A stretch of DNA of 64,000 bases. It comes from Artemisia argyi (Eukaryota > Streptophyta > Magnoliopsida > Asterales > Asteraceae). Below the pieces are notes generated by a model. That model was given only the letters and a program-made list of their open reading frames with translations, did not search any database and was not told where the DNA came from. The DNA is taken from contig CM060691.1 of NCBI GenBank assembly GCA_030686995.1, positions 59,780,838-59,844,837 on the forward strand, given 5' to 3'. Position 1 is the first letter of the stretch. Each line of letters opens with the position of its first letter. This document shows positions 14,801 through 26,735 of the stretch, in pieces. The position numbers and the translations under genes were made by a program.

Positions 14801-15065
14801 TCCATATATCAGTTAGGATAAACTATATTCATGGTTTTTGTTGCACATTTGCAGCTTGAAATTATGAAGGGGGTGCAATCAATGAGGGCAAAGGAGTATG
14901 ACCAGTTGCCTGCAAGTCACTGCACGAACACCGCCAACCTCTACTAATTAGTATTCAGTTACAACTTGAATTGGGTCTTACATTACTTTTGAGAGTTTGA
15001 TCCTCAAAATGTATAACAACTTTGTATTGAAAAATCCCGCGGCAACGCGCGGGCATATATCCTCG
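9739..15065 (+). mobile_element. Probable non-autonomous Helitron (about 5.3 kb)
   Basis: The 5' side begins CCTATATACTATCGG, like the TCTATATACTAT start of many plant Helitrons with one base changed. The 3' side has the stem CCCGCG/CGCGGG (15036-15053), then CATATATCCTCGT, where CCTAGT would be expected, so the CTRR end appears mutated. Between them lie short exon-like blocks (10261-10366, 12016-12138, 12242-12415) and no visible Rep/helicase motifs. Boundaries and the Helitron call rest on the termini only. Confidence 0.5.
10261..12415 (+). pseudogene. Three phase-consistent exon-like blocks of unknown protein
   Basis: Block 1 ends at a GT donor at 10367 after GPLGSCNDRARRLHASPS. Block 2 (12016-12138) lies between CTACAG and GTATGG and encodes SKEGATLKTTRNLPRPMELQ. 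Block 3 starts at 12242 after TTCTTAG and encodes VPEMKGQPETRSN to NRTPLQDK. The split codons at both junctions join in frame, which argues for once-spliced exons rather than chance. The product is basic and Arg/Thr/Pro rich, without a motif I recognise. It could be the N-terminal part of a Helitron-encoded protein or a captured host gene. A start codon is not clear. Confidence 0.4.
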
Positions 15066-15329
15066 TTTGTACTAAAATACACATAGATGATAAATGTTTT
15101 ATGAATATATATTTTTAAAAACTTTTAAATATCCATAGCCAAAAACAAATTTGGCATTAAACTTACATTAATGAATGTTTTCAATAATTAGGTGTAGAAA
15201 ATCATTGTTTAATTTATTACACATTGCAGTAACCATTTGTGCATATTGCATATTAATTTGCATTCCTCAAAACTTAAAAATACATTTAATAAAAGAAAAA
15301 GCCTTCCTCAAGTGTATATATTATAGATT

Positions 15330-15360
15330 ACTAGGCAAGCTGACACGTGCGATGCACTCG
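15330..15360 (-). mobile_element. Helitron 3' terminus (minus strand)
   Basis: Read on the minus strand: GAGTGCATCGCACGTGTCAG, then CTTGCCTAGT. The GTGC-atc-GCAC stem and CTAGT end match the terminus at 2496-2530. An element starting here would extend right through the AT-rich DNA that the outer copia later split. Confidence 0.5.
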
Positions 15361-15778
15361 ATTGTATACAAGTTGTAATTAATAGATTTGGATGCTCGAA
15401 GTGTTACCAGAAATTCTTATTAAGTATATTAAGTATATTATGTAAGTTTCCTTGTTAAAGTTGTAAAAGAGTTTTAAGTCTTTAAAAATTTATATTTGTC
15501 ACTGGAAACTCAACCGTATATCTTTATACTTACATCTATTGTATGAACCAAACATTTTGAAGTTATAAAATAGTTAAAATATTTAATATTTACATTTCTC
15601 ATGTGAAACTCTATTCTTTTTTTTTTGTCATATTTTATATTAGTTTTAAATAAAAATTAAATCTTAAATAGTCATATTAATTGCTTAAAATTTTATATTA
15701 TACAATTATCTCAGTTTTATTATTATAGTATATAATTATCTGTGTACTTTTAAAAAATATATTATGATCATTGATACA
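15361..15778. other. AT-rich repeat DNA, left flank of the nested cluster
   Basis: Carries copies of the GAAACTC motif with ATTATATAATTATCT strings that also appear right of the nest at 58690-59790. This is consistent with one pre-existing AT-rich repeat interrupted by the outer copia. No gene seen. Confidence 0.45.
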
Positions 15779-16527
15779 TGTTTGGATTTAATATTTATAT
15801 ACTAATTTATCATTATAAATATAAAATATACGTAGCGGATTAGGTCCCAAAATGAATCCGTATGATACAAATAGATTAACAAATAAGTATTTACTAACCT
15901 CTTGTATTTAATCAGATGAACAAACGGAGCAAGTATCGAACCCTATTTTCCCCATAGAGACTCACAAACCCTTTGATACTCAAAGTAGATGATCTCTGTC
16001 GTTAGTCCACACTACACGTCCTCATGTGTTAACCGAATGCTAGTTCCTTCTTGTTTACATTCAAGCAATGAACATCTTATGTTTTGCTTATTGGAAAATC
16101 GACCTAAACCCTAAAAGGGTTATGTGCCGATACGTTTTAGAGGGTAAAAGGGAGGATAGAACTTGTGTTAATCATTACATAACCTTGAATAACTTGGTGA
16201 CCAAGTTTGGCTCTTACATTCCCTTTTCCTCTCCTTAGGCTGATTATCTTAAAATAATATGGGCTTCCTATATTATTTTTTATTAGTCCATTTAATTATG
16301 TCTTACATTAATTAAATAAGGCTCGTTAGTTAATTAATGCGTCTAACATTAATTAACAACCGCAAGTGATCGTGACATTTTATTAATATAAATAACATAT
16401 TACTAATAAAGTAATAAATATATTAAATACACTATAATTGGTAATACCTCAGTGTATAAGTGTGTGACCCCATAAGCTTACGAATTTCTAGCTGTATTAT
16501 TATTTACTATGATATGAGCACTTCTCA
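15779..16527 (-). repeat. 3' LTR of the outer copia
   Basis: Shares long stretches with 57796-58685, for example GGATTAGGTCCCAAA, AGATTAACAAATAAGTA, AATTGGTAATACCTCAGTG and ATATGAGCACTTC. Ends ...CTTCTCA at 16527, followed by the polypurine tract complement. Confidence 0.7.
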
Positions 16528-19500
16528 GTAGCTCCTACTTGCAAAATTCATAATCACAAAATAATTATACAAGCATAGGTAAATGTCTAGCAACACGTCA
16601 GTTCTCTCAGAAATACATAAGTACGGTTTCGTAAAACATCTCAGTGTTAATGGTTTATTATTAATCATCATTTTGTTTCAGATACCCGTTAAACTATGGA
16701 TATGGATCAAAGTTATTTCGAATGTTTAACTATTATGTTTCTCGATATAGACATTGAACTAGATTACCAAACTAATCAAGATTCATCTCAATTAGATTTA
16801 GGTTCGACCATATACACATCTGATCAAGTCATCGAGGGGCCCAGTAGTATCTAACTCCAGAAACATATGGAGGAACAAATTCTTTTTTGAGTACACGTGT
16901 CATTCATCCGCTTCATATCACTTCTGAAAATAGCCTTTATAACTACCTTATTCAGGACAACATTTAACTATATCAATAAATGATATTCCACACATGCAAG
17001 ACTTACTTGCATCTCAAGTCTGAGGACGAGTAAAATACAACCACTTGTGAGATTCCACTTAATGGCGCCATTCCATAAAGTGAATACTCGTAGTTCGGGT
17101 AGTTCAATATTCATAGCTAGTGAATAACATATGACTTTGGCGGACACATACCTTTAATATTCATCCAGTGAATACTACCAATCGCTCACATTTATATTTG
17201 TTTAATAATACTCCATATTGTTGATCGACAATGGATAATTTAAATTATTCATGGATTAAACATGCAAATATAGAACACAATAGTATAAATGAAAATGATC
17301 ATACCTGGTATATCAATTCATTATTTAATACAACTGATTACAGTTTCATTATCCAAATACTAAATACAGATATACATAAGACTACTAGTAAGTCAACATC
17401 CAATGTTCCTAAGATGCTCAACTTGTTTGATACAGGACAGCTAAGTAGTCATCTGAGCAAACTTCGAGAATCCTTGTTTCAAAACTCACAAATAGTGAAG
17501 GTTTGAATAATACGCTGATTGTCATTTTGTACGTGTGCACTAAAGTACAAGTACCATAGTACGAGTATTGCCATATCACTTTCCATAGGCTGTTTGAAGC
17601 TAGCAAAAAACCTATTTGAGACAATCATCTAAACAGCCTCTAAAGCTGTAAAGTATTCTTATTCTACCAATGTATAACACAACAATGCTCTCAGCCGAGC
17701 ATATCTAGTCATCAAAGTCATCAAACAATGATGAAATCGTACCATGACTTGGATTGAGTGTCATCTCAATTTAACTAGCATTAATGTATACATACGCTAC
17801 CATGCTCTTTATCAATAATCCGTAAATGATGAACATTTCTTTGGTAATGTTTGGTGCCCCCATGAACTCCAAGTTCCTTTGATTATGATAATTGTGCTAT
17901 TATGCCGCAATACATATCTGTAGGTTCTTCATTACTAGGGACGACTCCAAGCGTAGAAATGAATTTTCTAAACCAAACAGCTTCCATTAGAATGTTTGAT
18001 TTAACTTTTATCTAACGACTTTCACTTAGATACTGTTGTTGTCAACTCATCTTGCATTCATGAAAATGTTACAACTAGCTCTATGCACAATATGATGTAC
18101 ATGATGAATCTTTTAGTTAAACTTAAGGTTTCCATTCACGTGTTCAGTCTCATCTAGTAAGATATCCTTTGAGACTCGCTCAATGAGATGTCATATTGTG
18201 TTAGACTTATTGACTGCATATGTTTATTTCAATAAACATTTATCCCAAGGTTGTATTTTTATTTCCTAAATCCCCAAGGTGAAGTTTCATTCCAAGCTAA
18301 GGATTAACATTTAATTTAGATGGAATGATGCTTTTAATTTGTTTTACAACATATGAGATTTAAGAAAACAAACATAGTGCTCCCACTTGCTCTCAGGTGT
18401 ACTCAGAAGTTATCTTAGTTCTTACGTGGATTCTTGCATTTTGTATACTCTTTAAAGATTATTTGGATTCATTAACCCTTTTAGTTACACACTGTCCTCG
18501 CTAAGGTAATCATTCCAGAAAGAGTTTTGATATCCTATTTTCACATAAATGAAAACAAGTATGACAATTAATCATCTTCATATATTTAATGCTTGTAGAA
18601 AGAAAGATTTAATCACAGTCAGTCACTTGAGTATGAGTAAAAACTCCTGTCACAAGGCGTGCATTAAATTTGTGTACAAGTTTGTCTTTTTGAGTCTTCT
18701 CTTTAAAGAAACTCATTTTTAACCTTATAGTTTAACCGTTTGGCGAAAGATTAACTAAGTTTCAAAAATGATTATCTTCCTAGGACTTTATCTTAACATT
18801 CATAGTTTTGAGTCATTCATCAGATTCAAGATCAAGCAATGCATCTCTGTAGTTAGTAGGTTCACTATAATCCTCTAACTTATATTCCTCGGCATTGATA
18901 TAAAAATATCACTCAGGTGCATGAGGTATCCTTGTGGATTTATGAATGAGAGTTACATCATTCGTTGGTTCAACATTTACATGTTCAGCCTCAATATAAC
19001 ATTAGCATGTGTATTTAGAAGGTTGTGTATTTTGTTCTTGAATACCTTCAAGATTTATAGATGCTCCCACTTGCTTTTGTAAGTAGAGACTATTCTCTAG
19101 ATACTCATCATTTTGAGCAACAATAAATTATTCTCAATTGGGTCATTCAAAATACATCATTAGTTCCTGACTCTAGTTTGTCAATTACACGCTCCAAGAG
19201 ATTTAACAAATTCAGAATTTCAATAGAGACTTAATGGGATTCATCCCATTCCATTATTCGATTGTGTCCTTATACCTTCTAGGTTGGAACCATATTAAGT
19301 ATATGTACGACATACTCAATTTTATAACCTTGATAGTTTTGGAGGTAAAGCAGTTAAAGTCATCAACAATCCAACAATAAATAGAGTTTGATTTCCATGT
19401 TGGACATGCTATAAAATTGTGGTATTCCAATGAGGGTTGATTTTGTGAGACAATCCCACAACTCATTAGATGAACTTATACTTTTTAGCTTACATATCTG

Positions 19501-21173
19501 CCAACTAAGTCAAACAAATTGCATCGATAGTATTTTTAAGCCTATTGCATCCTTTATATTATAAGTTGTTGACCAAGTCAATGACTTCATGTGCATCTCT
19601 TGACAAGAAGAAATAAACATATAATTGCTTATTATTCGTTATAAGCCCTTGATTAACTTAAGGACTTCATGTACATGTCTTAACAAGAAGACATAACAAG
19701 TTAACGACTTACTTTACGTTATAAGTCTTTCAACAAAGGACTTCATGTTTGTGTCTTTACAAAATGACCAAAACATATTTAACTAAAGTAATTATGAGCG
19801 TCAACTCTTGGAATCAATAGTAATTTCAAGTTAATTACATGCTTCATGTTTATGGCTTTACAAGAAAACATAATCATACTAACTATGCCATTTGGTGAAT
19901 ATGTTGAAGTAGCTTTCATTATATCTTGACGCTCGTTCTAAATAGGGCAACATACATTTTATGTGTAGAAGTCTTATTAGAATATTATTTTCTTACCTTG
20001 CGATCAAGAAAAACCATTAGTCATATTGCTATTTGTTGTGCCTTGCACACAATTAAGATTTCTCCTACTTGTGTAGGGTTCAACATCATGCAAGTGTACA
20101 AAACAACACGACAGTTGTTTGTTTGTATGGACAATATGGTAGTGTCACATATAGTAAGTGCATGTAGAACTTTATAGATTAATAAGGAATCGTGCATAAC
20201 TATTTATAGATAATGTTACATGAAAACAATGAGTTATCACATAAAATAATACGCGGTGATTCTTACTGAATAGAGATGTTTCACACTTGGAAAGTAATTT
20301 ATTATTTCTAGACAGACTAGAAATAAAATGGGACACCTACAAGGTGTTAAGCTGATAGCTCCCACTGAATTAAACAAGACTACAAGTATGTCATTTCAGT
20401 AACAAAACGCATAGATCCCCACTGGATTAGACAAACATTACAAGTGTTTCTTCACAAGTGAAAGCTAGTAGCATTTTATTGACTTTCCTTATCTTGAATG
20501 TCTATGCATTATTAATAATGTGAGTCACTTGGACTAGCAATCGTATACTTAGATATCCTAGGAAGTGTGTCAAGTTCTACTTTATAGATGATGGACTAGC
20601 CATCTATATCTATTCTTTAACTTGAAAATTGGCAGGCAATTCTTCCTTAATTAGCCTACCTAGCCACAAGGGTGTAGTGCCTTTATTGGGTTAAAGCAAA
20701 CAACTAGGTGAATCATGCTAGTGATTGCATTCACCACTTTTGCGGTGATATTTCCATTTCTAAATAAAAGTCATATCGTGCCTTGAGGATATCAAGATGT
20801 TCTCACTTTGGTAGCTATAGAAATGTGTTCTCTAGTTACCCAAATGTCTTATCTGTTTTAGAGATTTCAAAACCGAATAAGGGTGAAGCCTACTTGAAAG
20901 AATAAGATGCACAACGTTACTTAACCCATTTTCTTTTGCAAGACATAATCATTTCATGAGTAAGTTCACTATGAGTTTGGTTAGAATTGGAATAATTCAA
21001 TCGTTCTTATTTTAGATTACTAGAGCAATGGAAAAGAATAGGAATGAGTATCTCTTTCTTACAAGAAAGGAGACTCGGTTTGTCTTATTCAAGAAATGTA
21101 TAAACCTTTGTTTACGGTTTATGTTGCATTATTCAATTAAAAGAATATACAAAGTACAAATTTTAGTATGTTC
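16528..21173 (-). pseudogene. Decayed internal region of the outer copia
   Basis: About 4.6 kb with no open frame that I can assign to gag, protease, integrase, RT or RNase H. The strings GCTCCCACTTG (18383, 19064) and CTCCCACTGAATTAAAC (20370) are complements of the AAGTGGGAG-type motifs common in copia internal DNA. A set of diverged tandem repeats occupies 19575-19885. Treated as a relic because it is bounded by the LTR and the Sirevirus target site. Confidence 0.5.
19575..19885. repeat. Four diverged tandem repeats, unit about 80-100 bp
   Basis: Each unit carries GACTTCATGTnnATnTCTTnACAAGAAGAnATAA or a close variant, at about 19583, 19666, 19740 and 19842, followed by TTATAAGTC-like sequence. 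The units differ by substitutions and indels. No function is apparent. Confidence 0.6.
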
Positions 21174-22271
21174 TGTGGAAAACTAGAAGGGGGGTTGAAT
21201 AGTTTTACCGGTTTTTCGTTTAATTATCTTTTGAAACTTTCCGTTTAATCAAAGATATGAACACAAAGACAATATATATAACATGAAAGTATAAAGAAAG
21301 AAATGATCAAACCACAACACGAGTATTTATCGTGGTTCGGTTACAAGGACTCTTTTTCCTTGACCTACGTCCACGCCCTGAGTATCCAACTCGAGAGTTT
21401 CTTTCACTAGTCAACAAGCTCCTTTCATCGGCGGAGAAAACCTTACACGTTGCTTACACGATTACCGACACTAAGCTAGATGTCGAGTTCTTTTACAAGG
21501 GTACAACCACTCCCGTAGTCCCGTTAGTTCTTTTACAAGGGTACAACAACTCCCGTCACACTATGTATTTTAAGGCCTAAAATACTAACCGATCACAACT
21601 GAAAACACACAATCAAATAAAGTGTAAACTACACAAAGTCTACACAATGCTAAGCTAACAAGTCTTGCAACGTTGTGTTGAATACTTGTAACTTTATATG
21701 AACTTGTGAACCTCTTTGCTACAAAAGAAACTTCACATCAAAATGAAATGTTAAGGGGTTAGATGAATGAAATGAATGTATGTGTGTGAAATGTAATGAG
21801 AAGTGATAAAACGAAAATTCAAACAAATGGCTTGGTATTTATAGCAAAACCTTCAGCAGGTCTGGCGGATACGGCAGAACCCTCAGATGGGTTCCGCCCG
21901 TGTACCTCCAGGCTGACAGAAGGTTTTGTAATAAATCTTTCCAAACCAACCAAAGTCACATCAACTAAATTCTAGTCAAATACACATTGAATCAAAGTAG
22001 AATACTTCCAAAAATGTGTAAGAGTTTATGGTAAGTCAAACACACAAAGTTACCATAAATGTATGATGTGATGTTAACATTTTTCTATTTTAAGAAATAT
22101 AAAAAGTGTTGTGTTTTATATGAAATGTAAATGTAGCAAATGTCTAATTAAGCAAGTCTTTAAACTAAAAGTATGTTTTACTAAAAACTAAAGTTTACAC
22201 TTTGTCGTTAACAAAACTTAGCAAAGATCGTAAAATATAAATAACGTTTTTATGCGATATTTGTATTAACA
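21174..22271 (-). repeat. Sirevirus 3' LTR (1098 bp)
   Basis: Direct repeat of 49198-50299 with a few per cent difference by eye. It lacks an 11-base GGTTCCGCCAG-like segment present in the other LTR near 49930, and has extra sequence near 21510-21535 that repeats the CCCGTTAGTTCTTTTACAAG string. Confidence 0.92.
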
Positions 22272-22500
22272 ATCTCCCCCTTTTTGTTGATGACAAAACA
22301 TAAACTTTGTTTTTAAGTAACTCACAAATTTTAGTGTTAAGACTTAAAAAAATGTTATATTAAACTTGTTTTACTTAAGTGATGAAAATCATTTTAAGTT
22401 TAAAAGTTAATATATCTTTCTCCCCCTTTTTGTCGAAACAAAAAGAAGAGTAGCGAAGCGGAACTATGCACTTACTCCCCCTTGGTCGATACTCCCCCTA
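22272..22500 (-). promoter_or_regulatory. Multiple polypurine tracts before the Sirevirus 3' LTR
   Basis: On the minus strand the tract AAAAAGGGGGAGATT abuts the LTR (22272-22286). Three more GGGGGAG boxes lie at 22420-22431, 22475-22482 and 22492-22499. The abutting tract would prime plus-strand DNA synthesis. Repeated polypurine tracts are a described Sirevirus hallmark. Confidence 0.8.
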
Positions 22501-22865
22501 AAAGGAGTGCCAAGATGGGAAACATGGATTTTGAACCTACAAAAAAATGGTTAGTTGGTGATAATGACACAAAATCAAGCTTGTAGTCACCACACATATG
22601 AGAATATAAGCAACCACAATCATAAGTCATATATGATCAACCAACAACGCAAATAAGAAAGTAGTAAAAGATGTCATTTCAAGTAAAATTTGACTTTAAA
22701 AAAGTCAAAGACAAGAAATGAAAAATATCCTTCTACTTCTAAAAATAAAAGAAAAGATAAAAAATAACCAAGAAATAAAAGAAAAAGAAAATCCTACTTC
22801 TATAAGTAGAAGTTTTTCAACACATTTCCTAAATGGGGCAAAAGGCCTCCAAACTTGGTCTAGGA

Positions 22866-23773
22866 TTATTTTGGGTGGGAAAGAGCATCCAAACGTTCGA
22901 TGATGTGTTGTAAAGCAAAACGGGTTTCATCTTGAAATTGGTGAAGCAACATCTTGATGCTTTCACCTTGTTTTAGCATTTGCTCACATTGTGAGCAAAC
23001 ATGGTTATGAGTGGGTGGAAACGGGTCATTTGATGATGGTGGTGGTGGTGGGTTGGTGTTGGTTTCTTGAGTGGAGGATGGGTTTGGTATGGAGTCAAGC
23101 AAGGTTGTTTGAAATTCCATTGCTTGATGGAGGTGATTTTCAATCATGCTTTGAATTTCCTCATAAGAAGGAAAAAAAGACTCAAAGGATTGGGATTGAG
23201 AATGTGGTGGAATTGGGTGATCATGGTTTTCAAAGTTAGGTTCTCCATATAGAGGACCATGGATGTCATTGAAGATAGGGTGAAACAACAATGGTTTTGG
23301 GTGGTGGTACTCTTGTTGTGGTGGTTGGTTGTGGACAAAAGGCTCATTTTGGTCAAGCAATGGCCTTGGGTTTTGGTTTGTCAAAGGTGGTGGATTTGTT
23401 GATCTGGAAGATCATTGAGATCTTGTACAAAAGGATGTCGTGATGTTAGAGGAGACCCAAATAACTCCATTGGTTCAAGTTTAGGTAGTGTTGATGGTGA
23501 TGGAGTTTTGGATGTTTGGATTGGTGCACTTGGTGGAGTTGGGTCAATGGGTGATTTTGTTGGTGGTAGAGTAGTGAGCTCATTAGGTCCTTTGGGTGAT
23601 GGAGATGGAGATGCAAGGTTTAGAAAATGTTCATTCTTGATGGGTGAGGAGAATTCATCCGAGGATGAGGAACTTAAGTTGATTGTGTGGTTTGACCAAA
23701 GTGGTTTGACACTTATGCGTGCGGTTCTCCGAACGGGTCGAGATGGTTGAGAGGTTATAGTTGACTTTGTCAT
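22866..23773 (-). pseudogene. Proline/serine-rich extra ORF of the Sirevirus, split by a frameshift
   Basis: Two frames abut at about 23381. The upstream part (from ATG at 23773) starts MTKSTITSQPSRPVRRTARI and is Pro/Ser/Thr rich. The downstream part (to 22866) is His/Pro/Gln rich and ends in a likely helical region with CSQCEQMLKQGESIKMLLHQ. No recognised domain, signal peptide or membrane segment. It lies between the env-like ORF and the polypurine tracts. It may be the C-terminal continuation of the env-like protein or a separate ORF; the frame change near 23381 and about 1 kb of spacer leave this open. Confidence 0.5.
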
Positions 23774-24795
23774 TGTAGAAATGGTTTATTAGAGGTTTAG
23801 AATCAGAGATTGTGATTGTGATGGTGTGATTTGAGGGTGTTCTAAGATGGTTAAATTTATAGAGGTGAAGAAGTATGGAAAGGAGTGTTTGGATTTGATG
23901 TTTAACTATACAAAGATGGAGGTTGCTAATGATTTTGAAGATTAATGAGGGTTGTTAAATCATTGGAAGTCAATCCAATGAAAGTGGTGAAGGAAGAGGA
24001 CAAAGATTTGCACTAAATGCTTAGTGGTTTTGGCAAATTGGTTGAAGGTATATGTTTCACGGATTGCAAGGAACCTTTGGAAGGGTTCCTTCCTTTATAG
24101 GTGAAGGTTCCTTGAGGTGGTTATGGCTAAGTTTGAAATTTGGCGGGAAATGGGTTTCTATGAGTTCTAGAGGATGAGAAAGACCCTAATGTGCTTAGCA
24201 AATAGTAGGGAATGGTTTTCTATCTAAAAAGGATGATTTGTTGTTGAGTGGATGTTGAAATGTCAAAAATAAAAAAAAAATTGCAGGTGCACTGGCGGAA
24301 CCCTGAGACTACACAGGCGGAACCCATTTGAGGGTTCCGTCTGGTTCGTTGGGCATTTTCTGGAATTCCAGAAAAATACACTGGCGGAACCCATTTTAGG
24401 GTGCTGCCAGGGCTGAAAAAGTTAGCAGTCCACGTTTTTGACCCGCGATACGATTTTTAAATTTTTCGAAAACTCCTAAAAACAAAAATATAATTCATAT
24501 CTGGTTAGGAAATGCAAAAATTGGACATGTAAACACGCATACCATTGGACTTTGACCGGGGGCTAGCGAATTTCACTATACTTAATGAAATTTTCATAAA
24601 CATGAAAATTTGACAACATGGCAAATGTTGTCGTCATGCATCATAGTTAGTTCATACATGTTCCAAATTGTACCAAATATCCTACCAACACACAAACACA
24701 TAACACATATTGTTTAAAACGACCAAATTGTTCAAATAGCACCTTGTGCCAAACACTCCTACACACCCGCTCTCATTGACGGTCAATCTTCTTCT
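23774..24795 (-). other. Non-coding spacer between the two extra ORFs
   Basis: No open frame. Contains GC-rich repeats of GGCGGAACCC and GGGTTCCGCC (24293-24410) that also occur in the LTR. Confidence 0.5.
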
Positions 24796-25872
24796 TTAGC
24801 TTTCCAAGGAATCACCCAAGATTCTTGAACATCCCCTTTGTTTGCTTTTTGGAATATCCGGAAGTTGGGAAAGGTATTCTAGAGGCGGGAGCCTAGAGTA
24901 GGGCAAAGTCTCATCTTCACTCATTAAGGATGATGATGAGGAGGTAGGAGGATGAGGATGAGGATGTTTTCCTTGGGCTTTGTAGACTCTCTTATCACTT
25001 AGTGGAACAAAAGTGTGTGGAATGAGAGAGTAGTCTAGGCAAAGACCGTTAGGAGTTGGTGGAATGGGAGAGATGAACCTAAAGAGACGGGTCAAGAGCA
25101 TTCCATACGGCATAGCTGTTATGCCTTGCACGGGAATGTCGGCCATTCTCTTGGCCATGTAGTAGGCAAGGTTGAAGGGTTGCCTAACGGACAAGGAGTA
25201 AAGCATGTAGCAAAGGCAAAGATTGATGTGATCCCGGTTTCCTATGGTGCTAATGACATTGGCTCTAAGGAGTTCTTCCCATTTCTTGAATTGGGGCTTG
25301 AGTTCATTTAGTTCCATTCCATATGGGTCCTTATCGACCTCATTTCCCGTACAGGTTCTCCTAGTGTTGGTGGTCCTAATGAAGAGGCGGTCACGGAGTT
25401 CATCCTTGGACAAAAGAGGGGTATCATAGGGATGGATGCGGTCAATGAGTGTGTCAAGAGTTGAGAGGGAATGCTTGTCGGAGTAGATGCAAGTACCACG
25501 GTTTGGGACACCTAGGATTTGAGCAAATTCCTCGAGACTGAAGGAGTATTGATGACTACTAGCCCTAAAGATAATAGACATGCGACCATACTCATCCGTG
25601 GAGAGAGTAACGAATGCATAGAATTCTAAAATAAACCTAGGACAAATAGGCTCATTGATTTCTAGGAGACAATCAAAGTTGATGGTTGCAAGTTCCATAG
25701 GTAGGTTTGTACCTTCTATGAAAGATGGGTCAATGGTTCTACCCTCATGGACATATCGTTTTTCTAAGGCTTTGAAAACGTCGATTTGAGTTGGAGTAAG
25801 ACCTTTGGTTTTATGGTGTTTGGGTAGGTACTTAATGGTATCCTTGTTGTCGTAATGGGTTAGAGGATGCAT
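24796..25872 (-). CDS. Env-like / plant transposon-protein-domain ORF of the Sirevirus (358 aa)
   Basis: An intact frame beginning MHPLTHYDNKDTIKYLPKHH. The centre (about residues 75-125) reads RFILEFYAFV, DEYGRMSIIF and FSLEEFAQILGVPNRG, the pattern of the domain annotated as 'putative plant transposon protein' in many plant ORFs of this kind. Residues about 190-270 hold KWEELLRANV...MLYSLSVRQPFNLAYYMAKRM. The tail is Pro/Ser rich. Its position downstream of pol is where Sireviruses carry their so-called env-like ORF. I see no convincing signal peptide or membrane segment, so 'envelope' is only a positional label. It is the best-preserved frame of the element. Confidence 0.65.
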   Translation of the reverse strand: MHPLTHYDNKDTIKYLPKHHKTKGLTPTQIDVFKALEKRYVHEGRTIDPSFIEGTNLPMELATINFDCLLEINEPICPRFILEFYAFVTLSTDEYGRMSIIFRASSHQYSFSLEEFAQILGVPNRGTCIYSDKHSLSTLDTLIDRIHPYDTPLLSKDELRDRLFIRTTNTRRTCTGNEVDKDPYGMELNELKPQFKKWEELLRANVISTIGNRDHINLCLCYMLYSLSVRQPFNLAYYMAKRMADIPVQGITAMPYGMLLTRLFRFISPIPPTPNGLCLDYSLIPHTFVPLSDKRVYKAQGKHPHPHPPTSSSSSLMSEDETLPYSRLPPLEYLSQLPDIPKSKQRGCSRILGDSLES

Positions 25873-26735
25873 GATGATTCCTAGAAAAACAAAATTTCAC
25901 ATTTTAGTCTAAGTAAACGACTATCGTAATGTGGATGTTCTAGTGTGTGCCTATATGAAAACAATGTGGAGGTGCGGTTATCTTGACTCATTTTGATGCT
26001 CGAAAATGTTTTAGAATGCAAGTTTTGTTATACAACAAAAGATAACCCAAGCGCTCCTAGTTCAATGTAGCTTCGTTTGAATGTACCCGAAAATACATAT
26101 TGGCAATGTATTCCCTTTAGCATTCAAGAGACATTATGCAAGTGATGTTTTTTAACATAACGTTTTGATTTTGTATTCACAATGTGAGACGAAAAAATAT
26201 TTGTCCTATTTGTGAGAAATTTTTGCAAGAATTTGACATGGGGTGTTTTAGTAAACATGTTAATAGCTTATAATAATGCAATTCCTAACTATGGGAAACA
26301 TGATTAGTTTTGTTAAACACCTAATTTCATGCATGGGTTTCTCAAGTTAATGCATAACCCCAAGTTTTTGTTTTTGTGCAAAAATAGAATTCCTAGACTC
26401 AGATCAGGAGTGTAATCATGTTTAGAATACTTACAATGATGATTGATTAGCAATGTGAATGAAGGGAGGACCAAAAATTTGTAGGTGTGGATGAATGGTA
26501 AAGTGAATAGTAGTAGTTTGGAAGTGGTGGTATGAGATAATGGGTGTTTGGTTTAATATAAACTAAGAAAAAGGTTCTGCAGGTCGGCGGATACGGCAGA
26601 ACCAAAAAGACGGTTCTGCCCGTTATGGTTGAGGGTTCCGCCGACTCTGCTGAGAAAAAGACTTAATGATTTGTTTTGATTTTTGTGATTTTTGTCTAAT
26701 GTCTAGAACTACAATGTAGGTTCCATGAGTCCTAA
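25873..26735 (-). other. Spacer between pol and the env-like ORF
   Basis: No open frame. Contains another cluster of the element's GC-rich motif at about 26580-26650 (GGCGGATACGGCAGAACC and GGGTTCCGCCG). Confidence 0.5.

Noticed and set aside
17231..17506. 91-codon plus-strand frame inside the outer copia
   Set aside because: No recognisable domain, and the element runs on the opposite strand; likely chance in AT-rich DNA.
22991..23750. Plus-strand frames of 82-111 codons
   Set aside because: Antisense shadows of the Pro/Ser-rich Sirevirus ORF on the minus strand.
24796..25872. True viral envelope protein
   Set aside because: No signal peptide or membrane segment is evident; the name env-like reflects position in Sireviruses only.
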